Below are positions 25,799-35,377 of a stretch of DNA of 43,935 nt, in pieces (within the stretch, counting starts at the first letter, position 1; each line of letters opens with the position of its first letter). The position numbers and the translations under genes were made by a program. Below the pieces are notes generated by a model. The model did not search any database. It was given only the letters and a program-made list of their open reading frames with translations, and was not told the DNA's origin. Where the stretch lies: positions 1-43,935 of the forward strand of contig NZ_LIRK01000179.1 of NCBI RefSeq assembly GCF_001419765.1. The letters are read 5' to 3'. Origin of the DNA: Streptomyces torulosus. Lineage in GTDB: Bacteria > Actinomycetota > Actinomycetes > Streptomycetales > Streptomycetaceae.

Positions 25799-26991
25799 CC
25801 GGCAACAGCTTCTCCGTCTCCGGGTACGGGCCCGAACGCTCCGGCTGGACCCGGCTGTTCGCCCGTGACTCACTCGCCCGTCGGCTCGACTGGCCGATAC
25901 TGTTCTCGGCCATCGCGCTCTCCCTGATCGGCGCCGCCCTCGTCTACTCGGCGACCCGCAACCGCACCGAGCTCAACCAGGGCGACCCGTACTACTTCCT
26001 CCTCCGGCACCTGCTCAACACCGGCATCGGCTTCGCCCTGATGATCGGCACGGTCTGGCTCGGCCACCGCACCCTGCGCACGGCCGTACCGATCCTCTAC
26101 GGCATCTCGGTCGTGCTGATCCTGCTGGTGCTGACCCCGCTCGGCGCGACCATCAACGGCGCCCACGCGTGGATCGTCATCGGCGGCGGCTTCTCGCTCC
26201 AGCCCTCCGAGTTCGTGAAGATCACGATCATCCTGGGGATGGCGATGCTGCTGGCGGCGCGGGTCGACGCGGGCGACAAACCGCACCCGGACCATCGCAC
26301 CGTCGTCCAGGCGCTCGGTCTCGCAGCCGTCCCGATACTGATCGTGCTGCTCATGCCCGACCTCGGCTCGGTCATGGTCATGGTGGTCATCGTGCTGGGG
26401 GTGCTGCTCACCTCCGGCGCCTCCAACCGGTGGATCTTCGGTCTCATCGGCACCGGCGCGATCGGCGCGATCGCCGTCTGGCAGCTCGGGGTGCTCGACG
26501 AGTACCAGATCAACCGGTTCGCGGCGTTCGCCAACCCCGAGCTGGACCCGGCGGGTGTCGGCTACAACACCAACCAGGCCCGGATCGCCATCGGCTCCGG
26601 CGGACTGCTCGGCACCGGGCTGTTCAAGGGGTCGCAGACCACCGGGCAGTTCGTGCCGGAGCAGCAGACCGACTTCGTCTTCACGGTCGCGGGGGAGGAG
26701 CTGGGCTTCGTCGGAGCCGGGCTGATCATCCTGCTGTTGGGCGTCGTCCTGTGGCGCGCCTGCCGGATCGCCCGCGAGACCACCGAGCTGTACGGCACGA
26801 TCGTCGCCGGCGGCATCATCGCCTGGTTCGCCTTCCAGGCCTTCGAGAACATCGGGATGACCCTCGGCATCATGCCGGTCGCCGGTCTGCCCCTGCCGTT
26901 CGTGTCGTACGGCGGTTCGTCGATGTTCGCGGTGTGGGTGGCGGTGGGGTTGCTGCAGTCGATCAGAGTGGAGCGGCCCATGTCGGCGTAG
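25795..26991 (+). CDS. rodA: Peptidoglycan glycosyltransferase RodA (SEDS family)
   Basis: SEDS-family polymerase that extends glycan strands from lipid II, working with the PBP2 encoded just upstream. The 398-residue chain has about ten membrane helices. It carries the SEDS signatures 'NGAHAWIVIGGGFSLQPSEFVK', with the catalytic-Asp loop further on ('MPDLGSVMVM', 'VGYNTNQARIAIGSGGLLGTGLFKGSQT'), and the C-terminal 'GLPLPFVSYGGSSMFAVWVAVGLL'. ATG at 25795 has GGAGGAGG at 25782-25789 and overlaps the mrdA stop. It ends the mre-PBP2-RodA unit before a hairpin. Confidence 0.96.
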   Translation: MTGNSFSVSGYGPERSGWTRLFARDSLARRLDWPILFSAIALSLIGAALVYSATRNRTELNQGDPYYFLLRHLLNTGIGFALMIGTVWLGHRTLRTAVPILYGISVVLILLVLTPLGATINGAHAWIVIGGGFSLQPSEFVKITIILGMAMLLAARVDAGDKPHPDHRTVVQALGLAAVPILIVLLMPDLGSVMVMVVIVLGVLLTSGASNRWIFGLIGTGAIGAIAVWQLGVLDEYQINRFAAFANPELDPAGVGYNTNQARIAIGSGGLLGTGLFKGSQTTGQFVPEQQTDFVFTVAGEELGFVGAGLIILLLGVVLWRACRIARETTELYGTIVAGGIIAWFAFQAFENIGMTLGIMPVAGLPLPFVSYGGSSMFAVWVAVGLLQSIRVERPMSA

Positions 26992-27023
26992 CCGCGCACG
27001 CCACGAAGGCCCTTGTGGACAAC

Positions 27024-27056
27024 GGCCCACGTGTTCCTTCAGGGTGCGCGTGGGCT
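27024..27056 (+). terminator. Terminator of rodA
   Basis: GCCCACG (27025-27031) and CGTGGGC (27049-27055), extendable by G-U pairs at both ends, form a stem of about nine pairs followed by GCCCTTTT. Confidence 0.6.
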
Positions 27057-27078
27057 GCCCTTTTGCCGCGGGTCCGAC

Positions 27079-27084
27079 TAGATT
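27079..27084 (+). promoter_or_regulatory. Candidate -10 of the CYTH-CHAD gene (leaderless)
   Basis: TAGATT ends six bases before the ATG at 27091. No ribosome-binding site lies in the gap. No convincing -35 element was seen. Confidence 0.45.
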
Positions 27085-27090
27085 CGGTTC

Positions 27091-28686
27091 ATGGCGGACA
27101 CGAAGCGCGAGATCGAGCGGAAGTACGAGTCCGACGAGAGCGGCCTGCCCGATCTCACCGGTGTGGCCGGGGTCGCGTCGGTCGTCGACAAGGGCGTGGC
27201 GGAGCTGGACGCCGTCTACTACGACACCCCCGACGAACGTCTTGCCGCCGCCTCGATCACCCTGCGCCGCCGTACCGGGGGAGACGACGCCGGCTGGCAT
27301 CTGAAGTTCCCCGTCTCCTCGGGGGTGCGGGACGAGATCCGTGCCCCGCTGTCCGAGACCCTGCCCCGCGATCTGGCGGGGCTCGTGCGTTCCCGGGTCC
27401 GGGAGGCGGAGCTGGTGCCGCTGGTCCGCCTCCGGTCCACCCGTGACGTCAGGGATCTGCTGGACGAGGACGGCGCCCTCCTCGCCGAGGTCAGCGTGGA
27501 CGCGGTGCACGCCGAGCGGCTCACCGGCGGCGGCCGTACCGCGCAATGGTCCGAGATCGAGGTGGAGCTCGCCGACGACGGCGACCCGGCGTTCCTCGAC
27601 AAGGTCGAGAAGAAGCTGCGCAAGGCGGGCGTACGACCGTCCGCGTCACCGTCGAAGCTGGCGAGGGCCCTGCGGGAGACGGCGGCCCCCAAGAAGGGCA
27701 AGGCCGCGAAGGGCAAGTCCGCGAAGGGCAAGTCTGCGAAGGACACAGTCGCGAAGGGCGAGCAAGGGAAGAAGGGCAAGAAGGGCAAGAAGGGCGGAGG
27801 TGGTGCGGGGAAGCCCGGCGGTGCCGCCGAGCACGTCCTCGCGTACATCCGCGTCCAGCGGGACGCCATCGTCGAGCTCGACCCGGCCGTCCGCCGGGAA
27901 CTCTTCGACTCCGTGCACAGCATGCGGGTGGCCACCCGCCGACTGCGGAGCACCCTCAAGTCGTACGGGAAGGTGCTGGACCGGACCGTCACCGACCCCA
28001 TCGGCGAGGAACTGAAGTGGCTGGCGGGGGAGCTGGGCGTCGGCCGGGACCACGAGGTGCTGGCCGAGCGGGTGACCGAGGCGCTCGCCGGGATGCCCGA
28101 GAGCCTGGTCGTCGGCTCGGTCCGCACCCGGGTGCGGACATGGGTGGAGGCGGGGAGCAGCGGGTCCCGGCGCGCCCTGATCGCCGCGCTGGACGGCGAG
28201 CGGTATCTGGCGCTCCTGCGGACCCTGGACGCCGTGATCGCCGAGCCGCCGCTGTCGAAGGGGGCCGGAGGCGATCCGGAGAAGGTGATCGGCAAGGCGG
28301 TCTCGCGAGCCTTCGGCAAGGTGTCGGACCTGGTGGAGGCGGCCCTGGCCCAGCCGTCCGGCGCCGAACGTGACCTCTCCATGCACGAGGCCCGCAAGAA
28401 GGGCAAGCGCGCCCGGTACGCGGCCGAGGCGGCGACCCCGCTTCTCGGCGCCCCCGCCAAGCAGCTCGTGCGGGACATGAAGTCCCTGCAGTCCCTCCTC
28501 GGCGACCACCAGGACAGCGTGATGGCCCGCGAGGCCCTGCGGGACCTGGCGTTCCAGGCAGGCCAGGCGGGCGAGAGTTCCTTCACGTACGGGGTGCTGT
28601 ACGGCAGGGAGGAGCGCAGGGCGGAGCTGGCGGAGGCGGCGTTGCCGGAGGCGTGGCGCACGATCACGGCTGACAGCGCCTTCTGA
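27091..28686 (+). CDS. CYTH and CHAD domain-containing protein
   Basis: A fusion of two polyphosphate-linked domains, 531 residues. The N-terminal CYTH (triphosphate-tunnel) domain has the E-x-E-x-K signature at Glu7-Ile-Glu9-Arg-Lys11 and paired Arg residues ('LRRRTG'). A Lys/Gly-rich linker of about 45 residues follows ('KKGKAAKGKSAKGKSAKD'). The C-terminal CHAD domain is a helical bundle with conserved His/Arg/Lys ('HSMRVATRRLRS' from His276, 'HEARKKGKRARYAAE'). CHAD domains bind inorganic polyphosphate and CYTH domains cleave triphosphates, so a polyphosphate-related role is likely but the substrate is unproven. Monocistronic between rodA and the radical SAM gene, probably leaderless. Confidence 0.92.
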   Translation: MADTKREIERKYESDESGLPDLTGVAGVASVVDKGVAELDAVYYDTPDERLAAASITLRRRTGGDDAGWHLKFPVSSGVRDEIRAPLSETLPRDLAGLVRSRVREAELVPLVRLRSTRDVRDLLDEDGALLAEVSVDAVHAERLTGGGRTAQWSEIEVELADDGDPAFLDKVEKKLRKAGVRPSASPSKLARALRETAAPKKGKAAKGKSAKGKSAKDTVAKGEQGKKGKKGKKGGGGAGKPGGAAEHVLAYIRVQRDAIVELDPAVRRELFDSVHSMRVATRRLRSTLKSYGKVLDRTVTDPIGEELKWLAGELGVGRDHEVLAERVTEALAGMPESLVVGSVRTRVRTWVEAGSSGSRRALIAALDGERYLALLRTLDAVIAEPPLSKGAGGDPEKVIGKAVSRAFGKVSDLVEAALAQPSGAERDLSMHEARKKGKRARYAAEAATPLLGAPAKQLVRDMKSLQSLLGDHQDSVMAREALRDLAFQAGQAGESSFTYGVLYGREERRAELAEAALPEAWRTITADSAF

Positions 28687-28783
28687 GGGGGCAGGGTGCG
28701 GTGAACGCCGGCGTGCGAGGGGTGGCTCCCGGGGCGTTACGCTAGATGGTCACCCCTGTCAGCTCACGAAGGTAATCCCCGCG

Positions 28784-30724
<1,941 letters not shown>

Positions 30725-30746
30725 GCGACCCGGTACACGTCGTGCG

Positions 30747-30779
30747 CGAGACCCCCGCCTTGACCGGCCGGGGGTCTCG
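30747..30779 (+). terminator. Terminator of the radical SAM gene
   Basis: CGAGACCCCCG (30747-30757) and CGGGGGTCTCG (30769-30779) form an 11-pair stem with an 11-base loop, 22 bases after the stop. It can also act on the convergent collagen-like gene. Confidence 0.8.
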
Positions 30780-30805
30780 TGCGTGATGCGGGGACGGAGG
30801 GCTCG

Positions 30806-31561
30806 TCAGGTGACGATGGTTCCGCCGTTGACGGCGTTCGGAGCCGGGCGTCTGTTCATCTCCACCCAGTCGTTGCCCGTCGGGGTGCCGCATTGCAGGA
30901 TGGCGGGGTCCGAGCCGTTGGGGTCGAACGTGCAGGTGATCTCGTAGACCCGCCCGGTCGTGGTGATGAGGTCGAACTGGATGCCGCCTGACGTCGGATG
31001 TTCACCGACGGCGGCGGCGCACGGGACGCCCGGCGCTCCCCCTGCGGGATAGCCCTCATGGGTGCTGAGGTCGGTCCACAGCATGGGGTTGGCCTCGCTG
31101 CCGGTGAGGTCGCGGATGCCCGCGTAGTAGCGCCCGTCGGCGGTCAGCGCGGCCCGGTACTCGACGTTGCCCTGGGGGTGGTAGGCGTCGATGTCGATGC
31201 AGGGGCCGGTGGCACCCGGCGAACCCGTGGCACCGGTCGGTCCGGTCGGGCCTGTGGCTCCGGTCGCGCCGGTGGCTCCCTTCGGACCGGTCGGCCCGGT
31301 GGGGCCCTTGCAGAGGTCCTTGCCGCCCGTCGGCGACACGCGGTGGTGCGGCTTCGGCTTGTGGTGGCTCGGGCTCGGCTTGCACTCGTGGCCGTTGTCG
31401 GAGGCGGCGGCCACCCGCGGACGCTCGGCCATGGCGCGGGCCGCCGCGGTCGAGGGGCTCACCACGCCCGCCGCCATGACCAGGGCGAGCGAGGCCACGA
31501 TCCCGGCCTTCTTGAAACGGTCGCGGGCCAACGGCCCGAGCGTCCTGTCGTCAGGACTCAT
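30806..31561 (-). CDS. Collagen-like secreted protein
   Basis: 251-residue exported protein with a central collagen-like stretch. The N-terminus has a basic region and hydrophobic core ('FKKAGIVASLALVMAAGVV'), with likely cleavage in the Ala-rich 'STAAARA'. A His/Pro/Lys-rich segment follows, then about 12 Gly-x-y triplets ('GPTGPTGPKGATGATGATG' and on). A C-terminal domain of about 125 residues with paired cysteines follows ('GPCIDIDAYHP', 'GVPCAAAV', 'ITCTFDP', 'LQCGTP'). The ATG at 31561 is chosen because GGAGGAGC (plus 31568-31575) precedes it. Gly-x-y repeats form triple helices in other bacterial proteins; here trimerisation is inferred. The C-terminal domain is unfamiliar. It is divergent from the glycosyltransferase. 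Confidence 0.82.
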   Translation of the reverse strand: MSPDDRTLGPLARDRFKKAGIVASLALVMAAGVVSPSTAAARAMAERPRVAAASDNGHECKPSPSHHKPKPHHRVSPTGGKDLCKGPTGPTGPKGATGATGATGPTGPTGATGSPGATGPCIDIDAYHPQGNVEYRAALTADGRYYAGIRDLTGSEANPMLWTDLSTHEGYPAGGAPGVPCAAAVGEHPTSGGIQFDLITTTGRVYEITCTFDPNGSDPAILQCGTPTGNDWVEMNRRPAPNAVNGGTIVT

Positions 31562-31664
31562 CTGCGTGCTCCTCCTAGGCATCGGTCCGGGAGTCGTCCC
31601 GAACTCGGTGCGAGCCTCATGGGAGTGCGGCGGATCCGCGGGCGCAGCGAGCCCGAACGCTTCC

Positions 31665-31689
31665 GATTATCAATAGATGTGATTAATTC
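31665..31689. promoter_or_regulatory. AT-rich island between divergent genes
   Basis: A 25-base stretch that is about three-quarters A/T in a very GC-rich genome, containing ATCA-N7-TGAT (31670-31684) and, on the minus strand, GATAAT. It lies between the collagen-like gene (minus) and the glycosyltransferase gene (plus) and is the likely promoter or operator region. Confidence 0.4.
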
Positions 31690-32961
31690 GTGCGTCTGAT
31701 GGGTTGTCTCGCGTGGGTGCCCGACGGCCCGACCGCCGTGTGCCACGTTGACGCCGTGACGAGGACGACCAAGCCCACGAAGGCGATGAAGCCACCGGGG
31801 ACGAGACCGGAGCGCCGACAGACCCTCTGTCTCTGCATGATCGTCAAGAACGAGGCGCAGGTGATCGAACGGTGCCTGGGCTCCGTCCGCCACCTCATCG
31901 ACACCTGGGTCATCTCCGACACCGGCTCGACGGACGGCACCCAGGACCTGATCCGCGCCGCACTCGCCGATATCCCCGGCGAACTCGTCGAGGACACCTG
32001 GGTCGACTTCGGCCACAACCGCACCCGCAACATCCAGCAGGCCCGCGGTAGAGCCGACTACCTGCTCACCCTCGACGCCGACCACGTGATGCGCCAGGAC
32101 GCCCCCCTGCCCCGGCTGACGGCGGGGTCGTACATGCTGCGCTACGACACCGCCACCCAGCACCGCTTCAAGCATCTGATGCGCGGGGACTGGCTCTGGC
32201 GCTACGAGGGCGTCACCCACGAGTACCCGTGCACCGACGAGGACGACGTCCAGGAGAACCTCGACGCGCTCGTCATCGAGGACCACGCCGACGGCGGCTG
32301 CCGGGCCGACAAGTTCGAGCGCGACGCCCGGCTGCTCCGCCGCGAACTCGCCCGCGACCCCGCCAACCCACGCACCGTCTTCTACCTGGCCAACACCGAA
32401 CGCGACCTGGGACACGCCCAGGAGGCCATCGACCTGTACGAGCGGCGCGCCGCGCTGGGCGGCTGGCCCGAGGAGGTCTACTGCTCGCTCCTGGAGGCCG
32501 GCATCCTGCGCGCCGAGAAGACGGACGACTGGCCGGGGGCGATGGACGCCTTCTCCCGCGCCTGGGAGGCCCGTCCCGCACGGCTCGAAGCCTGCTACGA
32601 ACTGGCCTCGCGCCTGCGGGCCCGAGGCCGCCACCACACCGCCCACGCCCTCCTGGCCGACGTGGTGGGCAGACCCGCGCCGGACGACCTGCTGTTCACC
32701 AGGCCGTGGGTGTACCGGTGGGGGCTGCTCTTCGAGTTCTCGATCACCGCCCACTGGGTGGGGGAGTACGCCGCCGCCCTCCGCGCGTGCGACCGACTGC
32801 TGGCGATGCGCGACCTGCCCGAACTCATCCGCCACCAGGTCGAGTTCAACCGGCAGTTCTCCGCTCAACACGCCGTCGCGCTGCCCCGGCTGGCTACCGC
32901 GACACGCCGCCCGAAGTCCAAGGCCGGCAAGGCAGCGAGGTCCTCGGGGCGGAAGCGCTGA
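31690..32961 (+). CDS. Glycosyltransferase family 2 protein with TPR-like repeats
   Basis: Predicted sugar transferase, 423 residues. The GT-A nucleotide-sugar domain starts at 'TLCLCMIVKNEAQVIERCLGSV', with the 'ISDTGSTDGTQDLI' and D-A-D-H (DxD-type metal) motifs. The second half is helical and TPR-like ('NPRTVFYLANTERDLGHAQEAIDLYERRAAL', shown here split as 'VFYLANTERDLGHAQ'), as in family-2 glycosyltransferases acting on proteins or glycans. No membrane segment is present. The start is uncertain: the GTG at 31690 lacks a ribosome-binding site, and a GTG at 31756 or ATG at 31786 would still leave the domain whole. A basic tail closes the protein. Acceptor unknown; the collagen-like protein next door is a tempting but untested candidate. 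Confidence 0.82.
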   Translation: MRLMGCLAWVPDGPTAVCHVDAVTRTTKPTKAMKPPGTRPERRQTLCLCMIVKNEAQVIERCLGSVRHLIDTWVISDTGSTDGTQDLIRAALADIPGELVEDTWVDFGHNRTRNIQQARGRADYLLTLDADHVMRQDAPLPRLTAGSYMLRYDTATQHRFKHLMRGDWLWRYEGVTHEYPCTDEDDVQENLDALVIEDHADGGCRADKFERDARLLRRELARDPANPRTVFYLANTERDLGHAQEAIDLYERRAALGGWPEEVYCSLLEAGILRAEKTDDWPGAMDAFSRAWEARPARLEACYELASRLRARGRHHTAHALLADVVGRPAPDDLLFTRPWVYRWGLLFEFSITAHWVGEYAAALRACDRLLAMRDLPELIRHQVEFNRQFSAQHAVALPRLATATRRPKSKAGKAARSSGRKR

Positions 32962-33059
32962 GCGACTCCACCGGCGTGGGCGGCCGACCGTCCCGGCCGG
33001 TGGGGAAGTCGAGGGGGCGGGGCTGCATCCGGACAGGTCGCCGATGCGTCTACGTCGTC

Positions 33060-34286
33060 ATGGACCTGGAGAAACGGCCCGCACCGCAGCCCGCCGAGCC
33101 GGCGCGCCGGAGGCCCCCGCGGCCGACGCCCGCACCGCAGGCGCCCGAGGGGTGCCTCACCGCGGCGATCCGGATTCCCGTACGGATCGTGGTGCTCGTG
33201 CTGGTCCTTCCGGTGCGGATGGCGTGGGACGCGCTCGTCGTCGCGGGCCGGTTCCTCGACGACACCGTGCTCCGGCCGGCGGGGCGGGCCCTGCTGTGGC
33301 TCGCCAAGGCCGTGCTGGTGTGGCCGTGGGTGGCGCTGTGGCGCCATGTCGTCGTACCGGTGGCCAAGGGGCTCGGCCGGCTCGGGTACTGGCTGCTCGT
33401 CCTTCCCCTGGTCTGGCTCTACCGGTACGTCCTGTCTCCGATCGGCCGCGCTGTCGCGTGGGCGGCGGCCGGTGTCTGGACCGGGGTGGTGTGGGCCGCC
33501 ACCGGCACGTGGGCCGGGGTGGTGTGGGCCGCCACCGGCATCTGGGCCGGGCTGGTGTGGCTGTACGGGTGGACGCTGGTGCCGCTGGGGCGGGGCCTCG
33601 CCTGGCTGGCCAGGGGGCTCTGGCGCGGGATCGCCGCCCTCGGGCTCGGGGTGTTCGCGGTCGTGGCCTGGCTGGTGCGGTACCTCGTCGTCGTACCGGC
33701 CGGCTGGCTGTACCGGTGGGTGCTGACGCCCGTGGGCCATGCCCTCGCGTGGACCGCCGGGGGAGTCCTCTGGCTCATACGGATGATCTTCACCGGGCTC
33801 GGGCTCGGCCTCTACTGGACGCTGCGCGTCCTGCTCGTGCTGCCCGCGCTGGCGCTGTGGCGGTGGGTGCTCGCCCCGGTCGGGCGCGCCCTCGCCGTCG
33901 TCGGACGCGAGCTCCTGGACGCGCTCGGCCATGCCTGGCGGATCGCCGGACACCTCTCGCTCGCCTTCGGACGGGCCCTGGCCACCCTGTTCCGCCGGCT
34001 CGTCGTCGAGCCGACGCGCTGGGTGTACCGGACCGTCCTCACCCCCGTCGGCCATGTCGTGCGGGACGTGATCTGGAAGCCCGCCGCCGCGGCCGCCCGC
34101 GCCGTCGGCCGCACCGCCCGCCAGACCCTGGACACCGCCCGCACATCCCTTCGTCAGGCCCGCGCCAGTGTGCGCCAGGCACTCCTCGGGCGTCCGGCGG
34201 AACCGATGCCGGTCGCCCGGCGGGAACCGCGAGCCGCCGAGGCACGTACTCTTGGTAGCAGTACGACCGCTCTCACGAAGGAATGA
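33060..34286 (+). CDS. Polytopic membrane protein of W-R-x-V-L-x-P-V-G repeats, unknown function
   Basis: 408-residue protein with a Pro/Arg-rich N-terminus (about 30 residues), some eight to ten hydrophobic segments and a basic, non-membrane tail of about 80 residues. The membrane part is built from about seven related units of the form W-[LV]-[YW]-R-x-V-L-x-P-[VIL]-G-[RH]-A-L-A-W. Clear copies are 'WLYRYVLSPIGRAVAW', 'WLYGWTLVPLGRGLAW', 'WLYRWVLTPVGHALAW', 'LWRWVLAPVGRALAV' and 'WVYRTVLTPVGHVVRD'. An 11-codon unit (W-x-G-V-V-W-A-A-T-G-x) is repeated almost three times in tandem from 33477. I recognise no characterised family. The ATG at 33060 lacks a good ribosome-binding site, but the composition below it changes to coding. 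It lies 98 bases after the glycosyltransferase and 48 before TIGR03936. Confidence 0.75.
   Translation: MDLEKRPAPQPAEPARRRPPRPTPAPQAPEGCLTAAIRIPVRIVVLVLVLPVRMAWDALVVAGRFLDDTVLRPAGRALLWLAKAVLVWPWVALWRHVVVPVAKGLGRLGYWLLVLPLVWLYRYVLSPIGRAVAWAAAGVWTGVVWAATGTWAGVVWAATGIWAGLVWLYGWTLVPLGRGLAWLARGLWRGIAALGLGVFAVVAWLVRYLVVVPAGWLYRWVLTPVGHALAWTAGGVLWLIRMIFTGLGLGLYWTLRVLLVLPALALWRWVLAPVGRALAVVGRELLDALGHAWRIAGHLSLAFGRALATLFRRLVVEPTRWVYRTVLTPVGHVVRDVIWKPAAAAARAVGRTARQTLDTARTSLRQARASVRQALLGRPAEPMPVARREPRAAEARTLGSSTTALTKE
33477..33563 (+). repeat. 33-base in-frame tandem repeat in the membrane protein gene
   Basis: Units start at 33477, 33510 and 33543; the first two are nearly identical over 33 bases and the third is partial. 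Each encodes W-(T/A)-G-V-V-W-A-A-T-G-x. Confidence 0.85.
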
Positions 34287-34334
34287 ACGACACTGGGCAA
34301 GCGACAGCCCGAAGGCCCGCCGCCCGCACCCGCG

Positions 34335-35132
34335 GTGCAGCGCATCCGACTGCGCTACACCAAGCGCGGCCGCCTCCGGTTCACCAGCCACCGTGACTTC
34401 CAGCGCGCCTTCGAGCGTGCGCTGCGCCGCGCCGAGGTGCCCATGGCGTACTCGGCGGGGTTCACGCCGCATCCGAAGGTGTCGTACGCCAATGCCGCAC
34501 CCACCGGCACGGGCAGCGAGGCGGAGTACCTCGAGATCGCGCTCACCGACGCGCGCGACCCGGAGAAGCTCCGGATCCTCCTCGACGAGTCGCTGCCCAC
34601 CGGGCTCGACATCGTCGACGCGGTCGAGGCCCGCACCTCCGGCCTCGCCGACCGGCTCACGGCCTCCGTCTGGGAGCTGCGGCTGGACGGCGTGGACCCG
34701 GCGGACGCCGCCCGCGCGGTAGCGGCCTTCAATGCGGCCGAGGCCGTCGAGGTCCAGCGCATGACCAAGAACGGCGTACGGACGTTCGACGCCCGTGCCG
34801 CCGTGGTCGAACTCGACCGTGTCGACGGCGCCGAGACGCCGAGTCCCGAGGCTGATAGGCCGACCGACCAGGCCTGTGCGATACTGCGGCTGGTTGTTCG
34901 GCACGTGACGCCTGCCGTACGACCCGACGACGTCCTGTCCGGTCTCCGCGCCGTGGCCGACCTGGCGCCGCCGGTCCCCGCAGCGGTGACCAGGCTGGCG
35001 CAGGGGCTTTTCGATGAAGAGACCGGCACGGTGACCGACCCGCTCGCGCCCGACCGCGAGGCAGCGGCGGCCCTCACAACGGCCGCCACCACTGCCGCCG
35101 CGAAGGCGTCGGAGCCGGTCGGCTCCGCGTAG
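34335..35132 (+). CDS. TIGR03936 family protein (radical-SAM-linked, DUF2344)
   Basis: 265-residue protein of the radical-SAM-associated TIGR03936/DUF2344 family, recognised by 'RIRLRYTKRGRLRFTSHRDFQRAFERALRRAEVP' (here given in part as 'LRFTSHRDFQRAFERALRR') and 'GFTPHPKVSYANAAPTG'. It normally lies beside or is fused to TIGR03960. Function unknown; proposed link to RNA or ribosome modification rests on neighbourhood. Start: the GTG at 34335 lacks a Shine-Dalgarno. GAAGGA at 34277-34282 points to an in-frame CTG at 34293 that would add 14 residues (LGKRQPEGPPPAPA), so a CTG start is possible. The C-terminal 30 residues are Ala-rich. RNase E/G follows after 245 bases. Confidence 0.88.
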   Translation: MQRIRLRYTKRGRLRFTSHRDFQRAFERALRRAEVPMAYSAGFTPHPKVSYANAAPTGTGSEAEYLEIALTDARDPEKLRILLDESLPTGLDIVDAVEARTSGLADRLTASVWELRLDGVDPADAARAVAAFNAAEAVEVQRMTKNGVRTFDARAAVVELDRVDGAETPSPEADRPTDQACAILRLVVRHVTPAVRPDDVLSGLRAVADLAPPVPAAVTRLAQGLFDEETGTVTDPLAPDREAAAALTTAATTAAAKASEPVGSA

Positions 35133-35211
35133 GACGGACGTCGTAGCGCCGCCCTCGTATCCGGGAGCCACCTGGGTCGGGCAGCGCACCGACCACAAGA
35201 CTTTCGCCAGG

Positions 35212-35233
35212 CCGTACGCAACACGGCGTACGG
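35212..35233 (+). other. Hairpin in the RNase E/G leader
   Basis: CCGTACGC (35212-35219) and GCGTACGG (35226-35233) form a perfect eight-pair stem with a six-base loop in the 245-base TIGR03936-rne spacer. RNase E leaders are autoregulatory targets in E. coli; whether this one is so is unknown. Confidence 0.4.
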
Positions 35234-35377
35234 AACCGGCGAGACAGGACACAGAGAGCTCCCGAGCGGCGCCCGCGCCCCGGACGGCGGCAGACGCGTA
35301 CGACGCGAGCCGCGGACGTCACCGGCCACGCCGGACCCGGGTGCGGCGCCCGGGAGCCTGACGGGAGAAACGCCCGC

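Noticed and set aside
31191..31320. CRISPR-like or satellite repeat within the collagen-like gene
   Set aside because: The periodicity is nine bases and follows Gly-x-y codons; there are no spacers.
32229..33059. In-frame upstream extension of the repeat membrane protein through the glycosyltransferase gene
   Set aside because: The Arg/Pro-rich translation is a shadow of the glycosyltransferase; resemblance to the membrane repeats begins only after 33060.
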